Shown: positions 7,431 through 15,045, numbered from the stretch's first letter. The stretch is DNA of 18,654 nucleotides from Bacillota bacterium (GCA_023412455.1 JAEYNQ010000193.1:1-18654), one strand, 5' to 3'. Notes: generated from the letters alone by a model not told the origin. Program-made: numbers and translations.

Positions 7431-7916
7431 TTAACTTATCTTTTTATATATAGAGCAACATTCAATATTCGTTCTCATAATATATTCATCTTCTCCTATA
7501 TATTGCACCATAAATCCTTTATTAAAAAGTGAGTCTTCTATTTCCAACTCATTTCTTAGCAACTGTGTTAATGGATAAAATCTCACGCCATAATAATTCT
7601 CTGTATCACAAACAAGAAGCTTTCCTTCCTCGCCACAGCACTTTAAAAATCGCTCTGCTACATACATTCTCTCTGTATAACTTTCAATCTTTCCATCATT
7701 AATATAATCGGTTGCTCTAAATAGTACAGGTGCTCCTTCTGGCATATATTGATTTAGTACCATTTCCCACACCTCTAACCATTCTTTTCCCCTTTCATCT
7801 TCTTCACTATAAATCCAGTTTGCTAAAAAGCTATGCGTTTCTTTATTAACTGCTTCTTTCGTTTTAATCGCCCTAACAAGGCAGTTTGCAATCTTTGTTT
7901 TCTCTCTTTTAGTCAT
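7431..7916 (-). CDS. Hypothetical 161-aa protein, possible ADP-ribosyltransferase-like fold
   Basis: I do not recognise this protein with certainty. It is soluble, with no signal peptide or membrane segment. Its central and C-terminal parts show the three spaced motifs of R-S-E class ADP-ribosyltransferases: a strand with arginine (PVLFRA, R67), a strand with S-x-T (ESYTERMYVAERF, S79-T81) followed by an A..F helix, and a late ExE (YIGEDEYIM, E142 and E144). If real, it would transfer ADP-ribose from NAD+ to an unknown target. The order and the A..F helix after the STS position fit, but a short motif match can arise by chance. It sits between the satellite core and the recombinase fossils, ends at its own terminator, and has only a weak ribosome-binding site (AAAGAAG, with GAGG further upstream). 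Confidence 0.65.
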   Translation of the reverse strand: MTKREKTKIANCLVRAIKTKEAVNKETHSFLANWIYSEEDERGKEWLEVWEMVLNQYMPEGAPVLFRATDYINDGKIESYTERMYVAERFLKCCGEEGKLLVCDTENYYGVRFYPLTQLLRNELEIEDSLFNKGFMVQYIGEDEYIMRTNIECCSIYKKIS

Positions 7917-7948
7917 CTTCTTTCATGTCCTCGCTTATGTTTTCATTT

Positions 7949-8074
7949 TTAAAAATTATCCCCCTCAAAAAATTTCATTTTAGGAATTTTGTGTGAGCAT
8001 ATCGCATCTCGTGGTCGACCTTTATATTCACCTTTTCCCCTTGAAACTAGGGGGGATAGGTATTTTCCCTTTAA
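7949..8074 (-). other. Open 41-codon stretch without start, with GC-rich hairpin
   Basis: The minus strand is open from 8074 to a TAA at 7949-7951, reading KYLSPLVSRGKGEYKGRPRD and then ICSHKIPKMKFFEGDNF. Composition is protein-like and the stretch is more GC-rich than its surroundings, but no ATG, GTG or TTG with a ribosome-binding site opens it. It overlaps a CCCCT-7 nt-AGGGG hairpin near 8037-8054. It may be the tail of a decayed small gene or an untranslated structural element. Confidence 0.25.
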
Positions 8075-8097
8075 ACTTTACCTCTAATAAAGTCTCT

Positions 8098-8400
8098 TTA
8101 TGGTGCTAATACAAAGTATAAAACCTCTCTTATTTGCCTTATTTCTTTATATAAATGCTCTGTATTTTCGCTCATATGATCACACATATTTTCAATTTGG
8201 TAAGCTATTTCAGCTAAAATATTTATCTTTCTGCAAAACTCTTCTTCGCAGTACCTCTCAGCTTCATTTATAGTTTGAAATGACTTAATGCCTAAAAGCT
8301 TCTCATCTTTATCTCTAAAATAAACATCTGTACCTTCTCTTTCCATTCTTTTCACATAATAACTATTAATATATTTGTTTTGATCTAAATCGATAAACAT
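8098..8400 (-). CDS. Hypothetical 100-aa protein of the satellite core
   Basis: No family recognised. I start it at the ATG at 8398-8400 because an AAAGGAG ribosome-binding site lies 6 nt upstream. A longer reading to a TTG at 8478 adds only a lysine-rich low-complexity leader. The product begins with strands (MFIDLDQNKYINSYYVKRME, then DVYFRDKDEKLLGIKSFQT) and ends in a long, probably coiled helix (about residues 45-100) with paired cysteines and many Glu/Ile residues. It lies downstream of the primase gene on the same strand. Small alpha/beta proteins in this place in satellites and prophages are usually accessory or regulatory, but no function can be assigned. Confidence 0.6.
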   Translation of the reverse strand: MFIDLDQNKYINSYYVKRMEREGTDVYFRDKDEKLLGIKSFQTINEAERYCEEEFCRKINILAEIAYQIENMCDHMSENTEHLYKEIRQIREVLYFVLAP

Positions 8401-8681
8401 TTTTTCTCCTTTTGTTTTCTTCTTTTTCGTTATCATTTTCTTGCCTCTTGCAGGACTTCTAGCTACAGTACCAATCAAAAATCCCTTTGATACTCACAGC
8501 CTACGGTAGTTTCATCAGTTAGCTTACAACTTTCCTTTTACTATAAGGCTTTTATAGCTTTTATATTTTAATATCATTTCTATATTACTTATCTCTTAAA
8601 CTCTCTATACTATCTCAATCCCTTGATATTCTAATCTTCAAGTTTCTCATTAGCTACTGTAAAACTTACTTATACTCCCGT

Positions 8682-10871
8682 CTAAACACTTACAAATTGA
8701 CTGACTGATAAGAGCAAGGCAATGTCTTTATAAAAAACATGCCTGCCATCGTTTTCTTTAGTGATTCGCTTCTTCATATCTAAGCCAAACCTTGTCTTAT
8801 TGTCTGGTACTTCATTATTGGCTCTACACCATTCCACATATCTTGTATAAAGGTCTTTAGCCTGTACTTTAGAACCCACCTTATTGATCGTACATTCTCT
8901 AAGAAAAAGCCCTAACGTGTCGCTTTCTTCTTTAAATTCATGCACTAACTCAATAATAGCCTCTGGCTCTTTTAGTCCTTCTTCTAAATAAAGATGAATG
9001 CCTTCAATGCACCACCATAAAATGCCTTCTACTTCTTTCATCAGCTTATCTTTTAGCTGTCTGTCCTTTTTATGCTCAGGTAAATCTAATCTAAAAGGAA
9101 TGACTTTTAATCGTCTCCAAATCCCTTTATCCGTTCCCACGACCTCTGGCATATGATTTGTAAAGAGCCATAGCTTAAACTGTGGCATAAAAGACATTGG
9201 CTCACAATACAATCGCCTTGCTGTAACCTTGTCCTCTCCTGTTAACTGTTTAATAAGTCCTTCATTAAAACGAACCCCTTTATTACTTTCTACGCATACT
9301 ACAAGTCGTGCATCCATGAGATTAATAATATCAGGACTAGCTTCTGAACCTTGTCTAATTTGTGAGATTGTTTCTGCTTGTGGACATTTAACATAGTCAT
9401 CAAAAATATAACTTAGAATATCCTTAAATACCCCTTTCCCATTGGCACCATCCCCATAGCCTATAAACATACACTGCTCTCTTGTAAACCCTGTCAAACT
9501 ATAACCTATGGCTTTCTGCACATAACGTATAAGTTCTTGATCTCCTAAGAAAATCTCATTAATAAACCTCTCCCAAGTAGGTGCTTTTGCATCTTCTACC
9601 ACAGAAACTCGTGTTGCTTGTGAAAGATAGTCTTTATAGCAATGTGGTCTTACCTCTTTATCCTGGATCAAGTAAGTACCAGTTGGCGTATTAATCACAT
9701 CACGTCTGCTGTTAAAGGTTGTTGATACAATAGGAAGTAAATGCTTGGTTTCATTAAGAATGGATGTTTTTCCCCTATGACTTCTACAGCTCTTTAAATG
9801 ATTTTGATATAAGGCCGCTTGTTTTTTTCTTTCTTTGCCTTCTTCCATATTTCCAAGTATCAAAGCAAAGTCACTACTCATACGATCAATCATTTCATTA
9901 GCTAAAAGCCTTACCCCATCAACCCGATCTTCTTCCCACTTCACACCATTGTAGAGATACCATTTATTCACATCATAAGCAAAACAAAGCTTACTTTTAA
10001 ACATATCTGCCATGGTCTGTGCATTATCTGTATCATCTAAGCGATAATTTTTATAGGGCTCGCTTAATAACTTTTGTTTTTCTACCTGCTCCACTAACTG
10101 TAATAACTCATATTTTGTATGCCCTTCTTCTAAATAATCAGTGACATCGCCATGAGGTTTTTTACTTGGTATCACAACCTTAATCGTTTTTGCTACTGAT
10201 GCTATATCAGCACATATCTGCCTCGTCAACTGCTCTCCTGCTTCATCATTATCCTGAAGAATAATGACATCTAGATTTTCAAAGTACTTGCTAAATACCT
10301 TATTCCATGCAGTAGCACCACCTGCTGTAGTGGCTAAAAGACCTATGTTTTGCATAGTATGAACATCTTTTTCACCTTCTACATAGTAAATAGGCTGTTG
10401 TAATTTAATGGCCTTATCAAAAACTGATTTATTATAAAGTGTCTTTTCAACCGAACTAAACACGTTTTTCCATATCACTTCATTTTCTTTTACACGAAAA
10501 TGACGAATTTCCTTGTTCTCATATCTTGCTTTATAGTACAATACATGTTGCGATTCATCATCATAATAAGGATAAAGAGCTTCTAATTTAAGCTCTCCCT
10601 TTTTTGGATCGTGCCACACCCTTACTTTCTCTCGCCAGGTCAGAGTATGGGTGTTATTTTGTTTAAACAAATCTTTAAGTTCTAGTCCTATTGCTGTCAT
10701 TACCATTTCAGTACTACATCCTGCATGACAATGTAATAAAATACGTTCACCTGTTTCTTTTATAGACAAACTCGGCTCTTTATCATGATGTGCAGGACAA
10801 CAACAAATATATGATCCTTCCCCATTCGATTTTACTTTTTCAAATCTATATAGTAATTCTTCTAATCTCAA
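8682..10871 (-). CDS. Phage/plasmid-type primase-helicase (CHC2 zinc finger, TOPRIM, D5/SF3 helicase)
   Basis: The 729-aa product primes and unwinds DNA for replication of the element. Residues about 20-55 carry a CHC2-like zinc ribbon (CCCPAHH at 23-29, HCHAGC at 47-52). Residues about 160-225 are a TOPRIM domain, with E165 in YYVEGEKD and D207/D209 in ILQDNDEAG. Residues about 425-600 form an SF3/D5-type helicase: Walker A GYGDGANGKG (471-480), Walker B ARLVVCVESN (521-530) and the sensor-like WLFTNHMPEV with a following R-R. This order is that of P4-family primases and of the pri-rep genes of satellites. Translation appears to start at TTG (10869-10871), 8 nt after AAGGAG; an ATG 4 nt earlier is out of frame. 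It follows the excisionase-like gene by 15 nt and is probably co-transcribed with it. Confidence 0.93.
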   Translation of the reverse strand: MRLEELLYRFEKVKSNGEGSYICCCPAHHDKEPSLSIKETGERILLHCHAGCSTEMVMTAIGLELKDLFKQNNTHTLTWREKVRVWHDPKKGELKLEALYPYYDDESQHVLYYKARYENKEIRHFRVKENEVIWKNVFSSVEKTLYNKSVFDKAIKLQQPIYYVEGEKDVHTMQNIGLLATTAGGATAWNKVFSKYFENLDVIILQDNDEAGEQLTRQICADIASVAKTIKVVIPSKKPHGDVTDYLEEGHTKYELLQLVEQVEKQKLLSEPYKNYRLDDTDNAQTMADMFKSKLCFAYDVNKWYLYNGVKWEEDRVDGVRLLANEMIDRMSSDFALILGNMEEGKERKKQAALYQNHLKSCRSHRGKTSILNETKHLLPIVSTTFNSRRDVINTPTGTYLIQDKEVRPHCYKDYLSQATRVSVVEDAKAPTWERFINEIFLGDQELIRYVQKAIGYSLTGFTREQCMFIGYGDGANGKGVFKDILSYIFDDYVKCPQAETISQIRQGSEASPDIINLMDARLVVCVESNKGVRFNEGLIKQLTGEDKVTARRLYCEPMSFMPQFKLWLFTNHMPEVVGTDKGIWRRLKVIPFRLDLPEHKKDRQLKDKLMKEVEGILWWCIEGIHLYLEEGLKEPEAIIELVHEFKEESDTLGLFLRECTINKVGSKVQAKDLYTRYVEWCRANNEVPDNKTRFGLDMKKRITKENDGRHVFYKDIALLLSVSQFVSV

Positions 10872-10886
10872 ACATTAATCTCCTTA

Positions 10887-11057
10887 CTAGCATACCTTCT
10901 GTTTTTCTAACCATTCTTCAAAGTCTTCCTGCTTAACCACAATTATGCCTCCAATACGCATAATAGGTACGCCCTTTGTGTTTAAGATCTTATAAGCTGT
11001 TGTTTGCTTAAAACCATACATTTCTACAATATCTTTTGCTCTTAATAATTTTTTCAT
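10887..11057 (-). CDS. AlpA/excisionase-like winged-helix DNA-binding protein
   Basis: A short basic protein (about 56 aa from the ATG at 11055-11057, or 67 from 11090). It has the excisionase-type helix-turn-helix: LLRAKDIVEMYGFKQTTAYK, then MRIGGIIVVKQEDFEEWLEK. The pattern helix–turn–helix, G-x-P, wing (GG.IVV) and final W is that of MerR-like AlpA/Xis proteins. These bend DNA at attachment sites or act as transcriptional activators in satellites such as PICIs. The internal ATG is preferred because AGGG lies 8 nt upstream and the domain begins right there; the longer start would overlap the previous gene by 8 nt. It sits between the small XRE gene and the primase, the usual place for the element's induction/excision function. 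Confidence 0.85.
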   Translation of the reverse strand: MKKLLRAKDIVEMYGFKQTTAYKILNTKGVPIMRIGGIIVVKQEDFEEWLEKQKVC

Positions 11058-11082
11058 TGCTAATCCCTGATGTCCTTTCTCT

Positions 11083-11268
11083 CTACTCAAAAAATAACGC
11101 TACTACATCTGTTTCTAAAATACTTGCTAATTTCAACATCACTTCTTTTGTGACATTACCATCTTTTCCATTCTCAATACGTGATAAAAAACTTCTACAG
11201 ATGCCTACTTTTTCACATAACTCATTTTGTGTCATATGCTTTTTTAATCGTGCAATTTTTACATTCAT
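11083..11268 (-). CDS. Small XRE-family HTH regulator (Cro-like)
   Basis: A 61-aa protein made almost entirely of one Cro/C1 helix-turn-helix: KIARLKKHMTQNELCEKVGI, CRSFLSRIENGKDGNVTKE, then a final helix pair. The start is taken as the ATG at 11266-11268 with AGGAG 10 nt upstream; a TTG three codons earlier is too close to that ribosome-binding site. It is the first gene of the leftward arm and faces the repressor gene across a 257-bp control region. In phages and PICI-like elements this position is held by a Cro-like counter-repressor or activator, which is the role I infer. Confidence 0.85.
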   Translation of the reverse strand: MNVKIARLKKHMTQNELCEKVGICRSFLSRIENGKDGNVTKEVMLKLASILETDVVALFFE

Positions 11269-11316
11269 TTTCAGCAAACTCCTTTCTAGCCATCAATAAT
11301 CTTATGAACAATCATG

Positions 11317-11490
11317 CACTATAGTGAACTATTTTGAACTAAATCCAACTATATCGAAATATTTTCAACTATTTTTTTACACACTATAGTGTGTGTTTGT
11401 AGATGTATCCTATCATAAACAAAGGAACCAGTCAACACTATAATGTGTATTGTTAAAAATTAACATACGCATACATACACTATAATGTGT
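11317..11490. promoter_or_regulatory. Divergent control region: four palindromic operators
   Basis: Four near-identical palindromes lie between the two divergent regulators: CACTATAGTG (11317-11326), ACACACTATAGTGTGTGT (11379-11396), ACACTATAATGTGT (11435-11448) and ACACTATAATGTGT (11477-11490). The core is ACACTATARTGTGT. The last copy directly abuts an extended -10 (TGTTATACT, 11488-11496) that would drive the repressor gene, consistent with autorepression. The first copy lies about 50 bp before the leftward XRE start, where it could block that promoter. An XRE-dimer operator array is the natural reading; which of the two XRE proteins binds is not shown by sequence. Confidence 0.8.
11326..11375. 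repeat. Five in-phase tandem decamers in the control region
   Basis: Between operators 1 and 2 the sequence divides into five consecutive 10-bp units: GAACTATTTT, GAACTAAATC, CAACTATATC, GAAATATTTT, CAACTATTTT. The consensus is about SAACTATWTY. A 10-bp period places each unit on nearly the same DNA face, as in iterated binding sites for a small DNA-binding protein or an intrinsically bent tract. The element's excisionase-like protein or small XRE protein is the obvious candidate ligand; this is inference. Confidence 0.65.
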
Positions 11491-11518
11491 TATACTATCT
11501 ATATGTCAAAAATGGAGG
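11488..11518 (+). promoter_or_regulatory. Repressor promoter (extended -10) and ribosome-binding site
   Basis: TGTTATACT (11488-11496) fits an extended -10 and GGAGG (11514-11518) lies 7 nt before the ATG at 11526. A start point near 11503 would give a leader of about 23 nt. The -35 region is poor, as expected for an extended -10 promoter. It overlaps the fourth operator palindrome. Confidence 0.55.
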
Positions 11519-11525
11519 ACAACTT

Positions 11526-12005
11526 ATGTATGGTGAAAAATTAAAACAACTTCGTAAAGAAAAGAAAATATCTCAAAAAGAACTAGCTGAGCTTTCTGGC
11601 TTATCTATTTCATATATTCAACAAATTGAATCAGGCAAGAAAAATAACCCTTCATTAGAAGCGTTAACTGCAATTGCTAAGGTATTAGATACGCCTATGT
11701 ATCACTTATTAGATGACTCCATGAAGGAATATAAGGATGAATTTTACTTTAAGCAATGTATTGATTGGCTTAGACCTATATTAATAGATGAACCTGAGTA
11801 TGCCAGTGAAGAAGCTCAGAGAATTTACGGCTACACACTTACTATCTTAGAAACACTTGAACACGCTTATAACAACCCAAATATCCGTGAAGAATACTAT
11901 TATGATGTAGTGAACTTCCTTCAATATCTCTCTTATCGCTATGGCTTTGATCCTGCTACAGGTGTAGGTATTGTTCCTCCAATACATTCAAAAGAGGAGG
12001 AATAA
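11526..12005 (+). CDS. XRE-family repressor of the element
   Basis: A 159-aa regulator. Residues 1-62 form a Cro/C1-type HTH: KLKQLRKEKKISQKELAELS, then ISYIQQIESGKKNNPSLEAL, then an AKVLDTPMYHLL tail. The remaining about 95 residues are helical with no protease or ligand motif, probably dimerisation or an anti-repressor contact. An upstream in-frame ATG at 11487 exists, but GGAGG at 11514-11518 sets the start at 11526. It is transcribed with the integrase, 6 nt downstream, and divergent to the excision/replication arm, as the master repressors of satellites and temperate phages are. It lacks the LexA-type S24 domain, so induction by self-cleavage is unlikely; release by an inducer protein would fit better. 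Confidence 0.88.
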   Translation: MYGEKLKQLRKEKKISQKELAELSGLSISYIQQIESGKKNNPSLEALTAIAKVLDTPMYHLLDDSMKEYKDEFYFKQCIDWLRPILIDEPEYASEEAQRIYGYTLTILETLEHAYNNPNIREEYYYDVVNFLQYLSYRYGFDPATGVGIVPPIHSKEEE

Positions 12006-12011
12006 TCTACT

Positions 12012-13190
12012 ATGGCAACCTATTTTAAAAGAACTTATAAGAGAAAAGACGGAACAACGTATGAGCGTTGGGTAGGTGAGTCCAGCTTAGATTCCTATAA
12101 ACCTAAAACAGTTTATGGCAAAAGTAAAAAAGAATGTGAAGATAAGATCCGCGACTATGAAAGTGACTTTATTAAATATGGTACACGTCTTCTTAAGAAA
12201 CGAATAACGCTATCAGATTTGATGTATGACCATTTATTTACAAACACTAAGGCAAGTGTTAGTCTTGGAACATTTGAACGCTATATGAGTCTATATAACA
12301 CCCATATCAAGGACTCTGATTTAGGCAATCGAGATATTCAAAAGATACTACAACGTGATGTACAGCATTTTTTTAATAACAAGACAGAACTTTCAACTAA
12401 AAGTCTTTCTATGCTCAAGTACTTGCTGAATCAGTCCTTTGATCATGGTATTGCCAATCAATTTATCCGTATTAATCCTATGAAAAAGATAACCCTTCCT
12501 AAATCTACTTATGTAGAAAAAGATATAGAAGTCTTGACTCATGAGGAACAAAAGGCATTTATGGGTGTGGTTAATGAGAGCTTTTATAAGATGCTCTTTA
12601 CTGTGGCACTGCATACTGGCATGCGTGTGGGTGAAATCATTGCCCTAAAATGGCATCATGTGGATTTAGATAACCATATAATCCATGTAAAAGAATCCTC
12701 TAGACTTGTTAAAGAATATGATGCAGATGGCAATGGAGAAGATAAAGTCATTACTAAAAGTCCTAAAACCAAAGCAGGTATACGTGATATACCTATACAT
12801 CCCTCTTTATCAGAAGAACTTGCAGCTTTTAAAGCTGAACATAATGGTCAGGATGATGACTATGTCTTCAAAAATAGTAAAGGCAATCAGATCAAATATG
12901 ATAGCATCGCCAAAGCTCATAAATTACTTTGCGAAAAAGCAAAAATACGCCCTTATACCGAAATCGACTCCAATGGAGAATCTATTATCAAGTATAAAGG
13001 CGTTACTTTTCATGGTATTCGTCACAGCTTTGCTACAAGACTTATTGAGCAAGGTGTGGATGTTAAGACCGTTTCACAATTACTAGGCCATACAGATGTT
13101 AAGATCACTTTAAATCGTTATGTACACTCTACTGATGATACAAAAAAAGATGCTATTAATAAATTACAAAAAGCCCTATGTACATTATAA
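12012..13190 (+). CDS. int: Tyrosine recombinase / site-specific integrase
   Basis: A 392-aa Tn916/phage-type integrase that would catalyse insertion into and excision from the tRNA-Thr locus. The N-terminal part (about 1-60) resembles the AP2-like arm-binding domain, followed by a SAM-like core-binding domain (about 65-160). The catalytic domain shows R205 (HTGMRVGE), a Lys in SPKTKAGIRDIP (252-254), H334-x-x-R337 (FHGIRHSF), H360 (LLGH) and nucleophile Y370 (LNRYVHS). All catalytic residues are present, so it is probably active. An AGGAGGA ribosome-binding site overlaps the end of the repressor gene, and the 6-nt gap indicates co-transcription. The distance to the intact tRNA is about 2 kb because the darTG cargo lies between. 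Confidence 0.95.
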   Translation: MATYFKRTYKRKDGTTYERWVGESSLDSYKPKTVYGKSKKECEDKIRDYESDFIKYGTRLLKKRITLSDLMYDHLFTNTKASVSLGTFERYMSLYNTHIKDSDLGNRDIQKILQRDVQHFFNNKTELSTKSLSMLKYLLNQSFDHGIANQFIRINPMKKITLPKSTYVEKDIEVLTHEEQKAFMGVVNESFYKMLFTVALHTGMRVGEIIALKWHHVDLDNHIIHVKESSRLVKEYDADGNGEDKVITKSPKTKAGIRDIPIHPSLSEELAAFKAEHNGQDDDYVFKNSKGNQIKYDSIAKAHKLLCEKAKIRPYTEIDSNGESIIKYKGVTFHGIRHSFATRLIEQGVDVKTVSQLLGHTDVKITLNRYVHSTDDTKKDAINKLQKALCTL

Positions 13191-13203
13191 ATGTCCATGG
13201 GCT
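13172..13203 (+). terminator. Terminator overlapping the integrase stop codon
   Basis: AGCCCTATGTACAT (13172-13185) pairs imperfectly with ATGTCCATGGGCT (13191-13203) around a 5-nt loop and is followed by a T-rich stretch (ATTCTTCTTT). The integrase TAA is in the loop. It would end the repressor-integrase transcript before the convergent darTG genes. Confidence 0.55.
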
Positions 13204-13311
13204 ATTCTTCTTTAATACCAATATTCTTCTCTAATATAAATAATTTTTCATCTCATTGAAATTATATTATTTCTCACTGTTTCTACTTTATTAAAATCTT
13301 CTACTTACCTA

Positions 13312-14328
13312 TTACGCTAAATTATATCCTACCAATGTCTTTTCAATTATCTTTGATTCCTCTAACTTATATATTGCTCTCAAAATATCTTGTTCAGTAA
13401 ATCTTGCTACTTTATCCTCAGACCAAGCCTTGAAATTAAGTACAATTTCTTCTTCAGATAAGCCTCTTTTTTCTTGTAATAAAAACAAAATCGTCGCTAA
13501 ACACTCTAATTCATGGTTTGTTTCTATACTATTAACATAATCAATTGCTTGTTTGACAAATGGCATTAGTTGTTCTAAATTTAATCTTACCTTTTCACTT
13601 ACTATTTTATTATACAAAATTCTATACACATCTTCTGGCTCAGTTACTCCATGGTACTCTTGAAACGACTTTATAGTTCTACTGATAATAACAATCGAAT
13701 TATTATATGGTCCAAATTTATGTGCCTTAAACTTAAAGTATTCACTCTTTGAGAAAATATTTATGAAGTATGCCGTCTTTTGTAGCCTTAACTTATCAAA
13801 TTGATTAAGTCCCTTCTTTATTTCTATTAAAACTAATGCTGACATACTTAACTTAGGTTCAGCAACAGGCTTGGCTTTATAATTTTGTGATGGTTCATAT
13901 ATATACACTTGTATATCATCAGGTAATGTTGATAACTTATTTTCTATTAAATTCTTTACCTCAGACCATATTAATCCACCATTTCCACTACCTAAAGGTG
14001 GGATAGCTATTGACTTAATATTTTGCTGAATTATTAATTGCACTAAAGCACTCAGTCCATTCTCAATATATTCCATCTTTGATTTAGCTCTCCACTTATT
14101 CTTGGTCGGAAAATTAATTATTATCTTCCCATTTTCCCTATAATAATGTAACTTTCCTACTGTAAGTGCTCCACTTTTACATACTTTTACGTAGTCTATA
14201 TTATTCTCAGGGAACTTCATTTTAAACTGATAAGCAATTCCCTTTCCCATATACCCCTCACAATTAACTGTATTAACAAGTGCCTCTGCAGTTGAATCTA
14301 ATAAATCTCCCGTCGTATAAAGAATCAT
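13312..14328 (-). CDS. darG: DarG-type antitoxin: macro domain plus C-terminal toxin-binding domain
   Basis: A 338-aa protein. Residues 1-about 148 are a macro domain that removes ADP-ribose from DNA: ALVNTVNCEGYMGKGIAYQF (17-36, with N19, N22 and the MGKG loop), INFPTKNKWR with K76, and IPPLGSGNGGLIW (109-121). Residues about 160-338 form a second helical domain with LRLQKTAYFI (about 180-189) and KFGPY (204-208), a pattern shared by DarG C-termini and reminiscent of Panacea-type antitoxin domains. In known DarG proteins this part blocks the toxin directly. A ribosome-binding site (AAAGGTGG) precedes the ATG. The gene lies 30 nt downstream of darT in the usual toxin-antitoxin order. It sits between the integrase and the tRNA, so it is element cargo. 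Confidence 0.92.
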   Translation of the reverse strand: MILYTTGDLLDSTAEALVNTVNCEGYMGKGIAYQFKMKFPENNIDYVKVCKSGALTVGKLHYYRENGKIIINFPTKNKWRAKSKMEYIENGLSALVQLIIQQNIKSIAIPPLGSGNGGLIWSEVKNLIENKLSTLPDDIQVYIYEPSQNYKAKPVAEPKLSMSALVLIEIKKGLNQFDKLRLQKTAYFINIFSKSEYFKFKAHKFGPYNNSIVIISRTIKSFQEYHGVTEPEDVYRILYNKIVSEKVRLNLEQLMPFVKQAIDYVNSIETNHELECLATILFLLQEKRGLSEEEIVLNFKAWSEDKVARFTEQDILRAIYKLEESKIIEKTLVGYNLA

Positions 14329-14358
14329 ACTATCACCACCTTTCTCTCTATATACTTC

Positions 14359-14952
14359 CTAATCAAACCAATTTTGGATATTAACATATGGAGGATGTTC
14401 TAAAATTCCATTATTCTCCAACATTTCTTCCACCTGTTCCTTAATCTCCTCATTCCTTACACATATACTTTGAAAACAATTTGCTGGAACCCTTAAATTA
14501 GTTAGACATTCTGCCATCTTTACATTTTTTATATGTTCGTCTTCATTCCCAAGTGTCTCCATAGCCTTCCAGTCAATAGCCTTAAATCCTTCATCATACT
14601 CCAATAGAGTATAACCTTCATTTGCAAGTGGATGCCTTGGCAATATTTTAAACTTATTACTTCTAGCACATTCTCTTGTAATAGTAATATAAACAAACTC
14701 ATCATTTATATAGGTACTCTTAACTACTTTGTCAAAAGCTGAGTATGGATGAAAGTGAAATGGAACATATTCATCTAACCCTAATTTAACACGTTTTACT
14801 ATAATTCTTGGATCTGCAACATTCCCAAAATTTATACTATTTTTTCTCACTAAACTTCTTGATACTAAACCATTAGTAATAATTGACTCTAAATTATCCA
14901 ATCTAGTTAAATGATATAATAATTTACCATTTTTAATATTATTTATTGCCAT
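14359..14952 (-). CDS. darT: DarT toxin: DNA thymidine ADP-ribosyltransferase (DUF4433)
   Basis: A 197-aa protein of the DarT family, which attaches ADP-ribose to thymidine in single-stranded DNA and halts replication; several DarTG systems abort phage infection. Visible motifs are LLYHLTRLDNLESI (H14), the NAD-binding region ADPRIIVKRVKLG (R54), YVPFHFHPYSAF (62-73) and KMAECL with catalytic E148. All key residues appear intact. The ATG at 14950-14952 is chosen over the longer reading to 15021 because AGGGGG lies 7 nt upstream and the extra 23 residues are AT-rich leader-like sequence. It is followed at once by darG. The far-right position, next to the attachment core, fits cargo picked up by the element. 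Confidence 0.92.
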   Translation of the reverse strand: MAINNIKNGKLLYHLTRLDNLESIITNGLVSRSLVRKNSINFGNVADPRIIVKRVKLGLDEYVPFHFHPYSAFDKVVKSTYINDEFVYITITRECARSNKFKILPRHPLANEGYTLLEYDEGFKAIDWKAMETLGNEDEHIKNVKMAECLTNLRVPANCFQSICVRNEEIKEQVEEMLENNGILEHPPYVNIQNWFD

Positions 14953-15045
14953 TATATTCCCCCTATAATCACTATTCGATTTTATAATAACATATTTATT
15001 AATATATCTAAATATTTTCATATATTCCTTTGCTGCTCATATACT

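Noticed and set aside
11036..11299. 87-codon plus-strand frame opposite the small XRE gene
   Set aside because: It runs antisense to a clear HTH gene and into the control region, with no domain or ribosome-binding site.
11326..11375. CRISPR or replication-origin iterons as explanation of the decamers
   Set aside because: Units are only 10 bp, without spacers, and no Rep-initiator-like gene adjoins them; a regulatory role fits better, though an origin cannot be ruled out.
12393..13086. Open frames overlapping the integrase on both strands
   Set aside because: Shadows of the integrase reading frame.
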